DNA from: Siphonodentalium dalli | Taxonomy: Eukaryota > Mollusca > Scaphopoda > Gadilida > Siphonodentaliidae | Assembly: GCA_032622095.1 (NCBI GenBank) | Contig: CP136069.1 | Span: 3,561,566 to 3,625,565, forward strand | Direction of reading: 5' to 3' | DNA: 64,000 nucleotides | Shown here: in pieces, positions 1 through 10,589 of the stretch | Layout: each line of letters opens with the position of its first letter | Position numbering within the stretch: the stretch's first letter is position 1 | Translations under genes and position numbers: made by a program | The notes under the pieces: model-generated | What the model saw: only the letters and a program-made list of their open reading frames with translations | Told to the model about the DNA's origin: nothing | The model's database searches: none

Positions 1-784
1 ACATCCATCACAAATTTCATAATGATCAGACGAACAGTACGACCTGTAGCACGAACCAATGGATTGAATTTTGAAATCCAAAATGGCCACCAGTGGCCAT
101 GTTTTTTGGCCGAATGACCCCAAAATGACTCGTTCCCATCTACATGTTAATGTCAACATTCATGCAAAATTTCATTAAGATCAGACCAAAGGTACGACCT
201 GTAGCCCGCGCCAAAGGATTTAGTCATGCAAAGAGTAAAATCCAAGATGGCTGCTGGCGGCCATGTTTTTTGGCCGAACAACCCCAAAATCACTCGTTCC
301 CATCTACATGTCATTGTTAACATCCATGACAAATTTCATGAAGTTCCAATCAAAACTACGACCTGTAGCCTGCGCCAAATGATTTAGTCATGCAAAGAGT
401 AAAATCCAAGATGGCTGCTGACGGCCATGTTTTTTGGCCGAACGACCCCAAAATGACTCGTTCCCATCTACATGTCAATATTAACATCCATGACAAATTT
501 CATGATGATCAAAAGAACAGTACGACCTGTAGCCCGCGCCAATGGATTGAATTTTGAAATCCAAGATGGCCACCAGCGGCCATGTTTTTTGGCCGAATGA
601 CCCCAAAATGACTCGTTCCCATCTACATGTTAATGTCAACATTCATGCAAAATTTCATTAAGATCAGACCAAAGGTACGACCTGTAGCCCGCGCCAAAGG
701 AAATTGTTGACGGACACACGGACACACGGACGACGGACGCCAAGCCATGGCAATAGCTCAAACTTACAAAAGTAAGTTGAGCTA
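1..784 (-). mobile_element. Tandem-array element B, copy 1 (cut by window start)
   Basis: At least four units of about 165-175 bp alternate between two types, one with ATTGAATTTTGAAATCCAA and one with GGATTTAGTCATGCAAAGAG. Both carry a GGCCATGTTTTTTGGCC palindrome and CTCGTTCCCATCTACATGT. The array ends in a GGACACAC/GGACGACGGACG microsatellite-like stretch and a terminal hairpin at 755-784. The same structure recurs inverted at 31086-33546. Core repeats plus microsatellite plus subterminal hairpin recall bivalve pearl elements and Helentron-associated elements; that class is inference. No coding capacity. Confidence 0.75.
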
Positions 785-888
785 AAAATGTATTATTAAA
801 TCTTATGGTGGCTCTTGTTTATCTGCAAGGATGGCTTTTTTTATTTTAATTAATTGGTAACAATTGATTTTCATATTTATGAAAGTCA

Positions 889-892
<4 letters not shown>

Positions 893-936
<44 letters not shown>
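893..936. repeat. Poly-C tract
   Basis: An uninterrupted run of about 44 C. The proline-rich frame through it is an artefact. Length is probably unreliable in any assembly. Confidence 0.9.
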
Positions 937-1214
937 ATTGGCAATGTGCAATTTTTTTTTATTTAATTCATACTACATCCTTAGTATGGGAAGAGCAGGT
1001 AAGATGATTTGTTTGATCATATATTCCATCTGGCGATGGAGAACAAGGAGACACTATGGAGTTGGTAGGTATCTTTCCGGATTTTTCTTGACCCTGATTC
1101 GTTGCATAGAATTAAAATCAATTTCACATTGAAATGTATCAGATTCTGAATTTTATTGCTGTCATTCCAGCTGGTAATTTCCGAAAATTTATCGTATTAT
1201 TGTGTTCAATTTAT

Positions 1215-1705
1215 CAACAGAAATATTGCAAAACAAAAAACGCCGGAGATCTGGTTGTGTACGGTACTGCGTGAGACAACACAGTCGCCATAATTTCTTT
1301 ACTGTTAGCAATCACTTTCAAATAAAAAAATGAGATCGTTTTGCAGTGCATTCCTTTAAATTTTCACATCTACATGTGCACCAATCACTCTAGTTCATGT
1401 CCACATGAATGCATACCATAATTTGACATCGTTAAACAAAATTATCCCCCATTATATATTGCATATATAAATTTGCAAAACAGAAAACGTCGTCGCCGAT
1501 TGAGTTGTGTATTACGTAAGACGTCAAGGCAACACAGTTGCCGTACTTTCTTTACTGTTAGCAATAACTTACTAATAAAATAATGAGATCGTTTTACGCG
1601 TGCATTCCTTTAAATTTTCACATCTACATGTGCACCAATCACTCTAGTTCATGTCCATATGAATGCGTACCATACTTTGACATCGTTTAATAAAATTATC
1701 CCCAA
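1215..1705. repeat. Two-copy direct duplication of about 245 bp
   Basis: The stretch beginning at the TTGCAAAACA words near 1225 is repeated from about 1475. Shared blocks include TTCTTTACTGTTAGCAAT, ATGAGATCGTTTT and CACATCTACATGTGCACC. Divergence is roughly 10-15 percent by eye. A third truncated start may lie near 1705. No gene seen. Confidence 0.75.
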
Positions 1706-3390
1706 TATTTTATCAACAAAAACACCGCGAAGATTTTGTATGAAGTTTGACGTTGTAACCTCGATTTCCAGAATTACCTTCACTTTTCCACAATCACTAG
1801 CAAAGTGTTAACCAACTTCTATTTATTTGCATTTAATAATGTACCAACGAAATTCAATAAAATGTGGAAATGCATTGTGAAATTGATTCCAGTATTGTAA
1901 AAATCTGATTAACTGTTGTTGACACGTGATCACAAAATAGTAACCAATGTAAACAAAACACAAGCCATGATCGTGAGGATACAGAAATAAGATGTTCAAC
2001 GTCGACGTAAATACTTCGACAATTACTCCGTGTGTCATGTATAAAAAAAGACATAAATACAGCATTAATAGACTAAAATTTCAATTTTTTAAATCATAGG
2101 TTAGAAGTTGAAATGCTATTCAGTAACAATATAATGTTTAATATGTCGGAATTGAAATATATATCGCAAGAACTATATATTCAGCGCTGACAACAACTCC
2201 TTCTGTGTACCTCATGAACGTAATGCGTATGTACTTCGAACTTGACCCAGTTTATTACGATATATCTTTGCACATTTACATGCGTAGATCATGTCCATCA
2301 CATATTGTCATTTGAAAAAGATTGAATGGCCATTAATGTCGATAACAGTGCTTTTCTCTTCGTGAATATATGATGCCAAACTCAATAATAGTTAGCAAGA
2401 CATCGTATTGAATAAGGATGACGAAATATACTAAAAATAAATCACATTGCGACACAGGCGTTACCTTGACCTTGATGTAATGATGATGCAATGTATATCA
2501 CAGTTAGTGCCAAAACACAAGGTGTGTACACAGTTAAACTACCGGTAATAGATATATTGTTTGGCCTATGTTCAACTTGTAACAAAGGACATACTAATAG
2601 TGCAATTTTGTTTGATTAAATGATAAATATCTCTTGAAAAATTATTGATAATTATAAGATTGAAATTCGCGCCCAGCTTGGATGGAAGCCACGTGTTCAG
2701 AAATTGGTAAACGCGCTGTTTGCTGGAAGTTTCTAATTAGTTCCTTGCATTGCTATTCAATACATTTTATACACTCTATAAAAAATATAATATTGTCAAT
2801 ATGATCATGTGAAGAATTAGGAAAAATAAAAAAATAATTGGAAACAGTTTTATTTGGGAATAGGCCTACACAGCAGTAAGAACAAACACGGCGTCCTTTA
2901 GTAAAAAAAACTAACATCAGCATGTCATCTTGCTCTTACCGTAGCTTCGTTAGTCAAATTAATGGTAGTGATTGTTTTATATTTGGATGCATATGATATA
3001 AAAACATAAACAAGTCAAGTAAATATTTTATTGGAAATAAAAATAAAGTTCGAAAATCAATAAATGTCAGTTAGACGACCGTACACAGTTGCCCGAGTAC
3101 GCTGATTTCTCTAGTCGACTTCAAAAAATAGCACCGCGGCATTCCACTTTTCGTTTTATTGCGATTTTATTGACAACTATCGATTAAATTGTACAAAATC
3201 TGCCACAAAACCCCACAAAAACGTAACAATTAATAATGTAACATATATTTTATTATTTACATTAACAATGAAAGCAATTTGTTGTGTTATAATGCAATAG
3301 TTTTCTTGTAAACTATGACTGAAAAAAACGAAAAACTCCGGGCTCTCTGGACGCTAAAGGGTTAAAGGATTGCTATCCTGATAAATACAA
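1706..3390. other. No recognisable feature
   Basis: AT-rich sequence without a supported exon, terminal repeat or array. Short open frames on the minus strand (1823-2065) lack splice or family signals. Confidence 0.5.
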
Positions 3391-3393
3391 CAG

Positions 3394-3499
3394 TGAGAGC
3401 TTTCCGATGAATGGCAACAAGCCATATTTCCGACTAAATCCTGAAAAATTACCCATAATTCTGCTGTGGTTAAGGAGTCGATTATTTTGGGCATTACTG
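3394..3499 (+). mobile_element. Palindromic Tc1-type MITE E, right half only
   Basis: Begins at the centre of the E palindrome (GAGAGCTTTCCGATGAATGG) and runs to the terminus GGGCATTACTG followed by TA. The left arm is missing, so this is a solo half. Confidence 0.8.
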
Positions 3500-3839
3500 T
3501 ATTTCAAACTGCAATCACACTTATTAGACGCAGCTCTGTTCAACAGTTTGCGAATTCTGCCCCCCCCCCCCCAGAATGTTAGTTAATACATTAATGTCAG
3601 AAAAAAGTAGTCTAAATGTGTATATTTTAATTGACGTGTATTTTTGTGTGGGTGAAAACTATTGACAATTATTGGTTGCTACATTGTATGTAATCTTCCT
3701 TTTTGCAGACTTCACGGCCTTTGACGCCGTGACAAGGAACCAGCTTGTCACTTGATCATATAAAAGAGGGGCTGTCGATGGGATATATTACGTTATTGGG
3801 ATATATTACAGAACTAGAGGTGTGACTGTCCCAATGGAT

Positions 3840-3871
3840 ACCCCCACCCCCCCCCCCCCCCCCCCCCCCCC
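3840..3871. repeat. Poly-C tract
   Basis: About 30 C in a row after CCCCCA; a shorter C run lies at 3560-3571. Simple sequence. Confidence 0.85.
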
Positions 3872-3949
3872 GTGTTTGTTTTTAAAACACTAAGATGTTT
3901 CACATGTCAGTAAACATTTAGTTAAAATAATAAAATAACAGATTCCCAT

Positions 3950-4200
3950 TGCAGGTGCACAACCCTAACCCTTAACCCTAATCCTAAACCTATTGTCCAA
4001 AAAATGTAGGAATAAAAGCACGGACAAAATTATGCATGTTGACAAAGTCGACAAACGGGAATAACATGACAAAAAAAGTCTGAATGACGTCATAATCGCA
4101 GGTGCACAGGTTCCCACGGTACTAAATATCTGTGCTAAGTTTAAAAAACATTGACCTAAAATGTAGGAATAAAAGCTCCGACAAAATTATGCATGTTATA
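3950..4200. repeat. Diverged direct repeat with a telomere-like stretch
   Basis: AAAATGTAGGAATAAAAGC and GACAAAATTATGCATGTT occur twice, about 155 bp apart (from about 4002 and 4157), each preceded by a GCAGGTGCACA word. Positions 3961-3992 hold degenerate CCCTAA-type units, like the animal telomere repeat TTAGGG on the other strand. Confidence 0.6.
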
Positions 4201-4307
4201 TTAACATTAGAACCGTGTTGATGGTCATTTTTCAACACTGTCGAGAGCGACACTTGTCATTTCGACCAGAGTAAGAAATAAATGATGAAACTGAAACTTG
4301 AACTTAC

Positions 4308-4342
4308 CTCCAACCTGAACAATTTCTTGAGCAAGTGAGACC
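4308..4342 (-). CDS. Possible 35-nt exon
   Basis: On the minus strand an acceptor (TTTTCTCTTTCAAG) precedes 35 nt followed by a strong donor GTAAGT. Two frames are open, one reading VSLAQEIVQVG. It lies beyond the stop and poly(A)-like signal of the candidate terminal exon at 4870-5184, so it may belong to another transcript or be a chance splice pair. Confidence 0.3.
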
Positions 4343-4869
4343 CTTGAAAGAGAAAACAAATAAGTAAACTATCTCAATGAATTGTTTTGAAAGCAAGAAA
4401 AGCTATTTTTTTTCACACAAGAATGTGATGGATGTGTAAGATCTAAATAAAAATATTCATAGTTTCAGTCCTTGAAATTGGCCACGGCAATAAGCAATGC
4501 CGTGGGAAATTAATGGTGAAATTATTAGGGGTTTTCAGAAGTCGACTAGTTGACAGGAGAAGTTGAGTACAAGTCGAACCACATCTCCTGGTGACATATG
4601 ATTGACAACAGAACAGCTTAATTTTCAAACTTTATTTTTAAAAACTGTTATTCATAATTTTATGACTGATTATTTCACAAATATGTTGTTAATGCCAACT
4701 TAATGGTAAGTGTCACAAGAAATTCAGTCACATATAAAAATAATAGGCTCGATGGATGTAACTAATCTATAGGAATAACGAGTAGAGAAGCTAAACATGA
4801 TAGTCAATGACTGGGTCGCTCACCAGACTGTAAAGACTGAGAAGACTGGGACTCTGAAGACTACAACAG

Positions 4870-5184
4870 TCAGTACTTGACAAAATCACTTAAGACAAGT
4901 AGTTCTAAACATGGACACAGCTGGAGGTTCTCAGATGAGCAGGGCTCCCATCTTGAAATTTCTAATTGCACACCACTGACAAATCTCCAACCCCTTACCC
5001 TTTTTAAAGAAGACAACCAGACCACAGTATTAAGTTCACAAAATTCCTTTTGCACATCCCTCTTAGGTTGAATTTTACAACTGGTACCCGGCACTTCTTG
5101 AAAGCTCTCAAACTTTTGAATATTACCAACCTGACATCCCCCATAAAGTTTTACTTTGTGGCCAATGCGGTCCAACATTTTAAC
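4870..5184 (-). CDS. Candidate terminal exon of the minus-strand gene
   Basis: A minus-strand acceptor (TTCCTACTTCAG) at 5185 opens a phase-0 frame of about 105 codons starting VKMLDRIGHKVKLYGGCQ and ending LVLSDFVKY before TGA. AATAAA on the minus strand lies about 235 nt downstream (4631-4636). The length of open frame in AT-rich DNA and the splice site support coding. A donor-like AAAGG/GTAAGG inside could end the exon earlier. Its phase does not match the last upstream exon (8133-8221 ends in phase 2), so at least one exon is missing between them. Product not recognised. Confidence 0.4.
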   Translation of the reverse strand, partial: VKMLDRIGHKVKLYGGCQVGNIQKFESFQEVPGTSCKIQPKRDVQKEFCELNTVVWLSSLKRVRGWRFVSGVQLEISRWEPCSSENLQLCPCLELLVLSDFVKY

Positions 5185-5189
5185 CTGAA

Positions 5190-5797
5190 GTAGGAACATA
5201 TGGAGTGTTGGTTTAAAAACTTACTGGTTGGAAAATTAAATCAATCTATGAGAACAATTCTGACATATTTTTGGTGTGAAAATCTTATATACATCTAACG
5301 TTGTATCAGGCATGAAACTTATCAAAATAGGGGGTCAAAATTACACGCCCCCTCCCCATTGCCTCAAACATTGCCCCTCACTCAGGCAGCCTAGAAATCA
5401 ATATTATTATACCAGTACCAAACAGCATAGATACATGTAGGGAGGGTGGGGTTAAATCTCTTATCTCTGCCCCTATTTGAACAAATTGAAATTACCAGAT
5501 GAATGGATCTCATAGATGGGGATTCACATTTGTTCAAATAAGGGTAGATTTAAGAGTTGAAGTGAATTGATTTCCCTCAAAGTTTCCTAAAAAATGACCC
5601 TATTGAACAAATCTGAACCCCAGTCACCCTCCATACCAAATACAAGCTAAATAGGCCCGAAGTAATTGTTTTAAGAATTACTATGGAGGAAAAGAGTTAT
5701 GGCCCTGGCTGCGCACCTTTTGATCTGATGAACTTATTTGAACAAATCTGATTGTGAGTCACCTAGCGAACATCCACACCAAAAACTCATTCCATCT
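5190..5797. other. Intergenic or intronic sequence, no gene seen
   Basis: Contains repeated phrases of the TTGAACAAATCTGA type seen as dispersed low-copy repeats. No splice pair or open frame supported. Confidence 0.45.
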
Positions 5798-5801
5798 TTA
5801 A

Positions 5802-6247
5802 CCCTTTACCCAACAAAACGGCCAAAAACGCCCAAATAAAGCTTCAACAGCCTAAAATATCTTCGGTCTGTCTCACTAACACCATACAAAAATATGGATA
5901 TCATTGGAACCGGTTCATTGACCACATTGTGATGGTTACAGTTATGCCCTGTGCCAATGCATTCTCTTATATATGGTCGCCTCGCATATATAAGAGAATG
6001 CACTGGCCTAAACAAAATCTTTTTTTAACACTGTTTACCATTTTTTTCTTACATTCTTTAACAATTTTATAATTTTTTCTTACATTTTTTAACAATTTTT
6101 ATAATATTTTTCTACATTCTTTGACAATTTTATCATTTTTAATATGTGTTAAGCCAATGCATTCTCTTATATATGCGAGGCGACCTATGGTCGACTCGCA
6201 TATATAAGAGAATGCATTGGCACAGGGCCGTTCTGTTGGGTAAAGGG
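5802..6247 (+). mobile_element. piggyBac-type MITE A, copy 1
   Basis: Terminal inverted repeats CCCTTTACCCAACA and TGTTGGGTAAAGGG are flanked by TTAA on both sides (5798-5801, 6248-6251). The left hairpin module has lost part of one arm (5951-6005); the right one (6155-6222) is complete. The T-rich spacer carries an extra internal duplication. Non-coding; recurring peptides such as FSYICESTIGRL arise from the hairpin. Confidence 0.9.
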
Positions 6248-6251
6248 TTAA

Positions 6252-6994
6252 TATGGATCTGGAGAAGAAAACATTGTTGATGGACGGGTGGATAGATATT
6301 TTGATCAAGGCGGGGGGGGGAAATTTGCAAGTTAACTGCTTCGATTGTCACCTAATCAGTTTATGATAATGCCACAGAAACATCTGAAATCCATGCGCAT
6401 ATACAATATTCTGGCAAATGAATCACCTAGCTTTTAAATGTTCCTATTGACTATCATCTGAACTTTGGAAGCAAGAACAAGCCTTAGTCTCCAGATACTT
6501 ACTCTAGTGTCCCGAATAAACATATGTGTATGTTTATTTTTTTTCATGAAAATTGCCGTCCTGTATGAGCTTATTCCGGTCTATATATTTATTATTTTTT
6601 TCAATTTCAATCTGACATAATCGTATAAAAATTGCCAGCTGTGACAAGCTGTAGCTTTTTACTGACAAATTTATAAGCCACAGCTGGCAACAGCCAATTA
6701 CGCATACATGTCATGATACTCAACCCCATCTAAATTTACAACTAGTAGTACATGTATCAGTAGTAATACATGTACCGGTATTGGTACTGGTAGATATCGA
6801 AAACTGGATGTCATTGACTTTGAATTCAATTACAGTTATTGGACACTCAAGTACCAGCAAATACCAAGGGAGGGTTGACAGATTGATAGCCAATGATCGG
6901 CTTGTTCGAATATTGAGACATCTAAGAATTTGTCCACCCTGTACTTCTATTCTGGTCTGTTCTTATATTCGGAGTACCATTGGGAGTTTACTTA
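6252..6994. other. No recognisable gene
   Basis: Plain AT-rich sequence. An open plus-strand frame at 6781-7047 runs into MITE P and has no splice or homology support. Confidence 0.4.
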
Positions 6995-7000
6995 CCAGTT

Positions 7001-7082
7001 CAGCCCTCATAACAAACTGGACCCATGGAAATGGTTGCCATAGCTGATTGCCGAAGCCAAAAAATCTGAATTAAGAGGACTG
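7001..7082 (+). mobile_element. Short MITE P, copy 1 (6-bp target duplication)
   Basis: CAGCCCTCATAA at the left and AAGAGGACTG at the right are flanked by the direct repeat CCAGTT (6995-7000, 7083-7088). The interior word GCTGATTGCCGAAGCCAA matches copy 2 at 45817-45939, which also has a 6-bp duplication. Confidence 0.7.
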
Positions 7083-7126
7083 CCAGTTTACTTACAATGC
7101 TGTGATGAAGAATGAACTTGTATTTA

Positions 7127-7339
7127 CAGTAATGCCTTAAATAATCGACCCCTTATCCACAGCAAAATTATGGGTAACTTTTCAGGATTTAGTCGGAAAT
7201 ATGGCTCGTTGCCATTCATCGGAAAGCTCTCACTGAGAGCTTTCCGATGAATGGCAACAAGCCATATTTCCGACTAAATCCTGAAAAGTTACCAATAATT
7301 ATGCTGTGGTTAAGGGGTCGATTATTTAGGGCATTACTG
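7127..7339 (+). mobile_element. Palindromic Tc1-type MITE E, complete copy
   Basis: A 213-bp near-perfect palindrome with arms of about 105 bp. Termini are CAGTAATGCC and GGCATTACTG with TA on each side. Folds into one long hairpin. Related copies lie at 10267, 14342 and 40285. Confidence 0.9.
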
Positions 7340-7359
7340 TATCTTCCCCAATTTGTCAT

Positions 7360-7590
7360 TCATTTCTGGATGTTGAGCCCATGGGCTACACTGTCACTGT
7401 TGTATACACGGGCATTTCGTTGTACATAAATATTTATTGACAGTACGAATATTTTTAATATATCGATATCTGTATATGGACAATCTACACATGGCCCATC
7501 TTTGTTATTGTGCTTGACACAGGCAATGTGCCAACTTTGCAGCAACGCCACGTCCCCCTGTATCCAATATTCCCGATACGGTAATTTTTC
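7360..7590 (-). CDS. Weak exon candidate
   Basis: A minus-strand acceptor (GATGAGTTTTCAG) precedes an open frame beginning EKLPYREYWIQGDVALLQSW with a C-x5-C-x2-C stretch near HNNKDGPCVDC. No good donor was found, and phase 0 does not fit the upstream exon at 8133-8221 (phase 2). Could be a real exon after an unseen one, or chance. Confidence 0.2.
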   Translation of the reverse strand, partial: EKLPYREYWIQGDVALLQSWHIACVKHNNKDGPCVDCPYTDIDILKIFVLSINIYVQRNARVYNSDSVAHGLNIQK

Positions 7591-7796
7591 CTGAAAACTC
7601 ATCAAATAATGTCATATTAAATGGACAAATTCATTTGAATGGTGGTACCAAATAGTCTTTAGCATGTCCTCTTTAGTTATGTCATATAATAAAGATAGCA
7701 CTTGATTTTGTACATAATTGTAGTGTTGTATGACGATCATTGATCAGTACATGCCTGCTATATACAAAAAAAATTATGATATACTATAAATGTTTC

Positions 7797-8160
7797 AGAG
7801 TTGTCTTATAAATTCCTTCGCCCTACATGTAAAATTACTCACAGCATAGGGCTGCTGCTCCATAAATTCTTATAAATTACATTGTCCTACATGTAAAATT
7901 ACTCACAGCATAGCCATAAATTCTTATAAATTACATCGTCCTACATGTAAAATTACTCACAGCATAGCCACAAATTCTTATAAATTCCATCGTCCTACAT
8001 GTAAAATTACTCACAGCATAGCCATAAATTCTTATAAATTCCATCGTCCTACATGTAAAATTACTCACAGCATAGGGCTCCTGCTCCATAAATTCTTATA
8101 AATTACATTGTCCTACATGTAAAATTACTCACAGCATAGCCATAAATTCTTCATCTTGCA
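7797..8160 (-). repeat. 55-bp tandem repeat carrying a 5' splice site
   Basis: About six copies of a roughly 55-65 bp unit. On the minus strand each contains GAATTTATGG-CTATGCT followed by GTGAGTAAT, the last bases and donor of the exon at 8133-8221. The copies spread downstream into the intron. Two copies are longer by a GGGCTGCTGCTC-type insert. Confidence 0.85.
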
Positions 8161-8221
8161 TGTACTCTTCTTTTAAAATCAGAGGACAGTTCTCCAGAAG
8201 TATATTCAATGTCTTCAAGGT
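8133..8221 (-). CDS. Internal exon, armadillo/HEAT-like gene
   Basis: Minus-strand acceptor TATTTTTTCAG, 89 nt, donor GTGAGT. Phase 0 in, phase 2 out. The peptide starts TLKTLNILLENCPLIL and ends EYMQDEEFMAM, an amphipathic helix pair. In frame with the exon at 8546-8636, giving CMK then TLKTL across the junction. The donor is repeated about five more times downstream. Confidence 0.7.
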
Positions 8222-8545
8222 CTGAAAAAATACAATGAGAGGCCGATCACAATCGGCAGATGTTTAACCCATACCTTGGTGATAGCGATTAGCTATAACT
8301 GATAATTGGTCAAAGATATGATCACAGTAATCCATATATCAGTACCTAACTTAAAATCAAAAGCTCAAATAATTTGTCTTAAGAAGGGGTTAAAGTATTT
8401 GGGGTGGGGGAGGAGTCCTTTTAAATCTCATAACTCTATCCTATTCACACAAGGACCTCTCACTGTGAGATCCAATGGTTTAGCGATTAATCAATTTGAC
8501 AGATAGGATAAACAATTATCCAGCCAGCAGGTTGTTTATCTTTAC

Positions 8546-8636
8546 CTTCATACAACCACCCCCTAGAGCAAGGGCCCAAGCTAGGGTTTGAAAACGGAGA
8601 AGTGACTTCTCCCTGTGGAGATTTTGTGAACAACTT
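8546..8636 (-). CDS. Internal exon, armadillo/HEAT-like gene
   Basis: Minus-strand acceptor CTTCTGATCAAAG, 91 nt, donor GTAAAG. Read with one leftover base it gives 30 codons, including SLLRFQTLAWALALGGGCMK, and ends in phase 0, matching the next exon. A second open frame exists (KLFTKSPQGEV) but would put a stop in the next exon, so the helical frame is preferred. It needs an upstream exon ending in phase 2. Confidence 0.6.
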
Positions 8637-8639
8637 CTT

Positions 8640-9322
8640 TGATCAGAAGGGCATATTTTAAGGCAATGTTTCGCCAAATGGTCAGAGAGATGGGACAACA
8701 ACATTATGACTTATATGTTTTAATATATGTTTTGGCAAAACAAATCAAATTACCACCGGTAAATCTCAGTTTGGTCAAATTTGGAAGGCGACTTCGTTTT
8801 CGCCTCGCGGACGTCTGAGGGCGAAGTCGTCAGCCGGAAGGCGAGAACTTCGCCCGAGTCGTCTCCTAGCTTGGGGCCTGCCTAGAGCTCTGTACCATAT
8901 GTCACCACTCAATTAATAACAGATTTCACTTGGAATGACATCTATTAAAGGTAATCTCATATACTCTGGATATTGGATGTTCACATGGTAATTTATTGCT
9001 ATCATTATATTACATGCAACTATTGCAATAAAATCTTCATATTTTCACACCTAATTAATGGTATACAACTAAAACAAATTAGTGTCAATAACAAATAATT
9101 TTTTTTAATTAAATAATTTTTTTATTATTATAAAAGTTTTAAAATATTTTTTGTGTGTTAAATTTGAGCGAGGAGTTCAATCTAAAAACAAAATTAAAAT
9201 TAAAATAAATATTGTTTTCAAAAAAAGGGTCATAACTCCTTTAAAATAAATCGGATCAAACCCATATTTGAGCTCAATCTGTATTTTGGGCTTGCGTGAA
9301 ACTGATAAGTTAGTATTCAGGC
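8640..9322. other. Intron; CG-rich patch, otherwise featureless
   Basis: Positions 8787-8875 form a CG-rich island in AT-rich DNA, with repeated GGCGA/TCGCC and GACTTCG words on both strands that could pair into several hairpins. The rest is AT-rich without a gene. Confidence 0.5.
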
Positions 9323-9324
9323 AC

Positions 9325-9545
9325 TATGCCAACTGGAGGAAAAAGGTATTCTACTAACATTGCCGAAAATCTCAAGCAAATCGACCATACCACTCACAGA
9401 CACTCCATAGAAAACATCATCTGAATTACGCTCAATTGTAAATATTTACATCTCGATTCGAGACGCAACTATTAGTGATAAACTAACAAATATGATTTCG
9501 CCATGCAAGATTCACAGCATTTTATTAATATACAAGAATGATTAT
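9325..9545 (+). repeat. Dispersed repeat M, copy 1
   Basis: Matches 45268-45455 in order: TACTAACAT-GCCGAAAATCT, AGCAAATCGAC, CACTCCATAGAAAACATC, CGCTCAATTGTAAATATTTA, ATAAACTAAC. No terminal repeats seen. Confidence 0.7.
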
Positions 9546-9592
9546 TCTCGATCTATTTTATCACCCTACCGGAGTGTTTCACATCACTTTAA

Positions 9593-9984
9593 CCCTTTAC
9601 CCAACAAAACGGCCAAAACCGGCCAAATAAAGCTTCAACAGCCTAAAATATCTTCGGTCTGTCGCAATAGAACCATACAAATATGGATATCATTGAAACC
9701 GGCTCCTTGACCACATTGTGATAGTTACAGTTATGCCCTGTGCCAATGCATTCTCTTATTTATGCGAGTCGACCATAGGTCGCCTCGCATATATAAGAGA
9801 ATGCATTGGCCTAAACAAAAATTTTTTTTAACACTTTTTACCATTTGTTCTTACATTCTTTAACAATTTTATAATTTTTAATGTGTTAAGCCAATGCATT
9901 CTCTTATATATGCGAGGCGACCTATGGTCGACTCGCATATATAAGAGAATGCATTGGCACAGGGCCGTTTTGTTGGGTAAAGGG
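9593..9984 (+). mobile_element. piggyBac-type MITE A, copy 2
   Basis: CCCTTTACCCAACA to TTGGGTAAAGGG, with TTAA at the left and the mutated ATAA at the right. Both hairpin modules are present in opposite orientation (9741-9812, 9890-9960). Confidence 0.9.
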
Positions 9985-10266
9985 ATAAAAGGCTTCCCCG
10001 AATAAGTTGAATTTATTTGACAAGTAGCTTTTTTAGAAATGAAAAATTTCTAAGTCAACAAGGGCCAGAACTCCGGTGAAAAGGAGTAGACCAAACCTAA
10101 ATTTGAATTTGACCTGCATTTTCATGTGAGTAATCCAATTACCAAAAACACAGAAACCAAAATAATCGACAAATTCTAAGTAGACAGGGACCATAACTCT
10201 GGTAAAAATAGCTGGACTGAACCCAAAGTCAAACTAAACCTGTATTTTATGTGGGTAATCCACATA

Positions 10267-10479
10267 CAGTAATGCCCTAAATAATCGACTCCTTAACCAC
10301 AGCAGAATTATGGGTAACTTTTCAGGATTTAGTCGAAAATATGGCTTGTTGCCATTCGTCAGTAAGCTCTCACTGAGAGCTTTCCGATGAATGGCAACAA
10401 GCCATATTTCCAACTAAATCCTGAAAAGTTACCCATAATTCTGCTGTGGTTAATGAGTCAATTATTTAGGGCATTACTG
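10267..10479 (+). mobile_element. Palindromic Tc1-type MITE E
   Basis: CAGTAATGCC to GGCATTACTG within TA. Long arms meet near 10373 with a CTCTCACTGAGAG centre. Confidence 0.9.
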
Positions 10480-10555
10480 TACTACGACCAGATGGATGGA
10501 CACCAGTGATTTATATAGTCCCCTGAAAACATTTCGGGGGGAGAACCCCACTTAC

Positions 10556-10584
10556 TTTCAAGACTGTCTGATCAGAATAACCAG
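10556..10584 (-). CDS. Possible 29-nt micro-exon
   Basis: Strong donor GTAAGT on the minus strand. The acceptor would be the ATTAAG made at the TTAA of MITE A3. 29 nt would convert phase 0 (exon 11993-12078) to phase 2 (needed by 8546-8636), but that frame has a TGA; another frame (GYSDQTVLK) is open but breaks the phase chain. Either a disabled exon or chance. Confidence 0.25.
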
Positions 10585-10589
10585 CTTAA

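Noticed and set aside
854-1132. Proline-rich ORF over 893-936
   Set aside because: Created by a poly-C tract.
4230-4290. tRNA or SINE promoter boxes in several places (for example GGTTCGAATC at 50157)
   Set aside because: No cloverleaf or paired A/B boxes at the right spacing could be built by hand.
6099-6308. Recurrent peptide CANAFSYICESTIGRLAYIRECIG in many frames as a conserved small protein
   Set aside because: It is the translation of the 70-bp hairpin module, appears on both strands and in many copies, and always starts or ends in MITE termini.
7797-8160. Possible CRISPR-like array (regular repeats with spacers)
   Set aside because: Repeat units are contiguous with no unique spacers, in eukaryotic DNA, and are explained as tandem duplication of an exon end.
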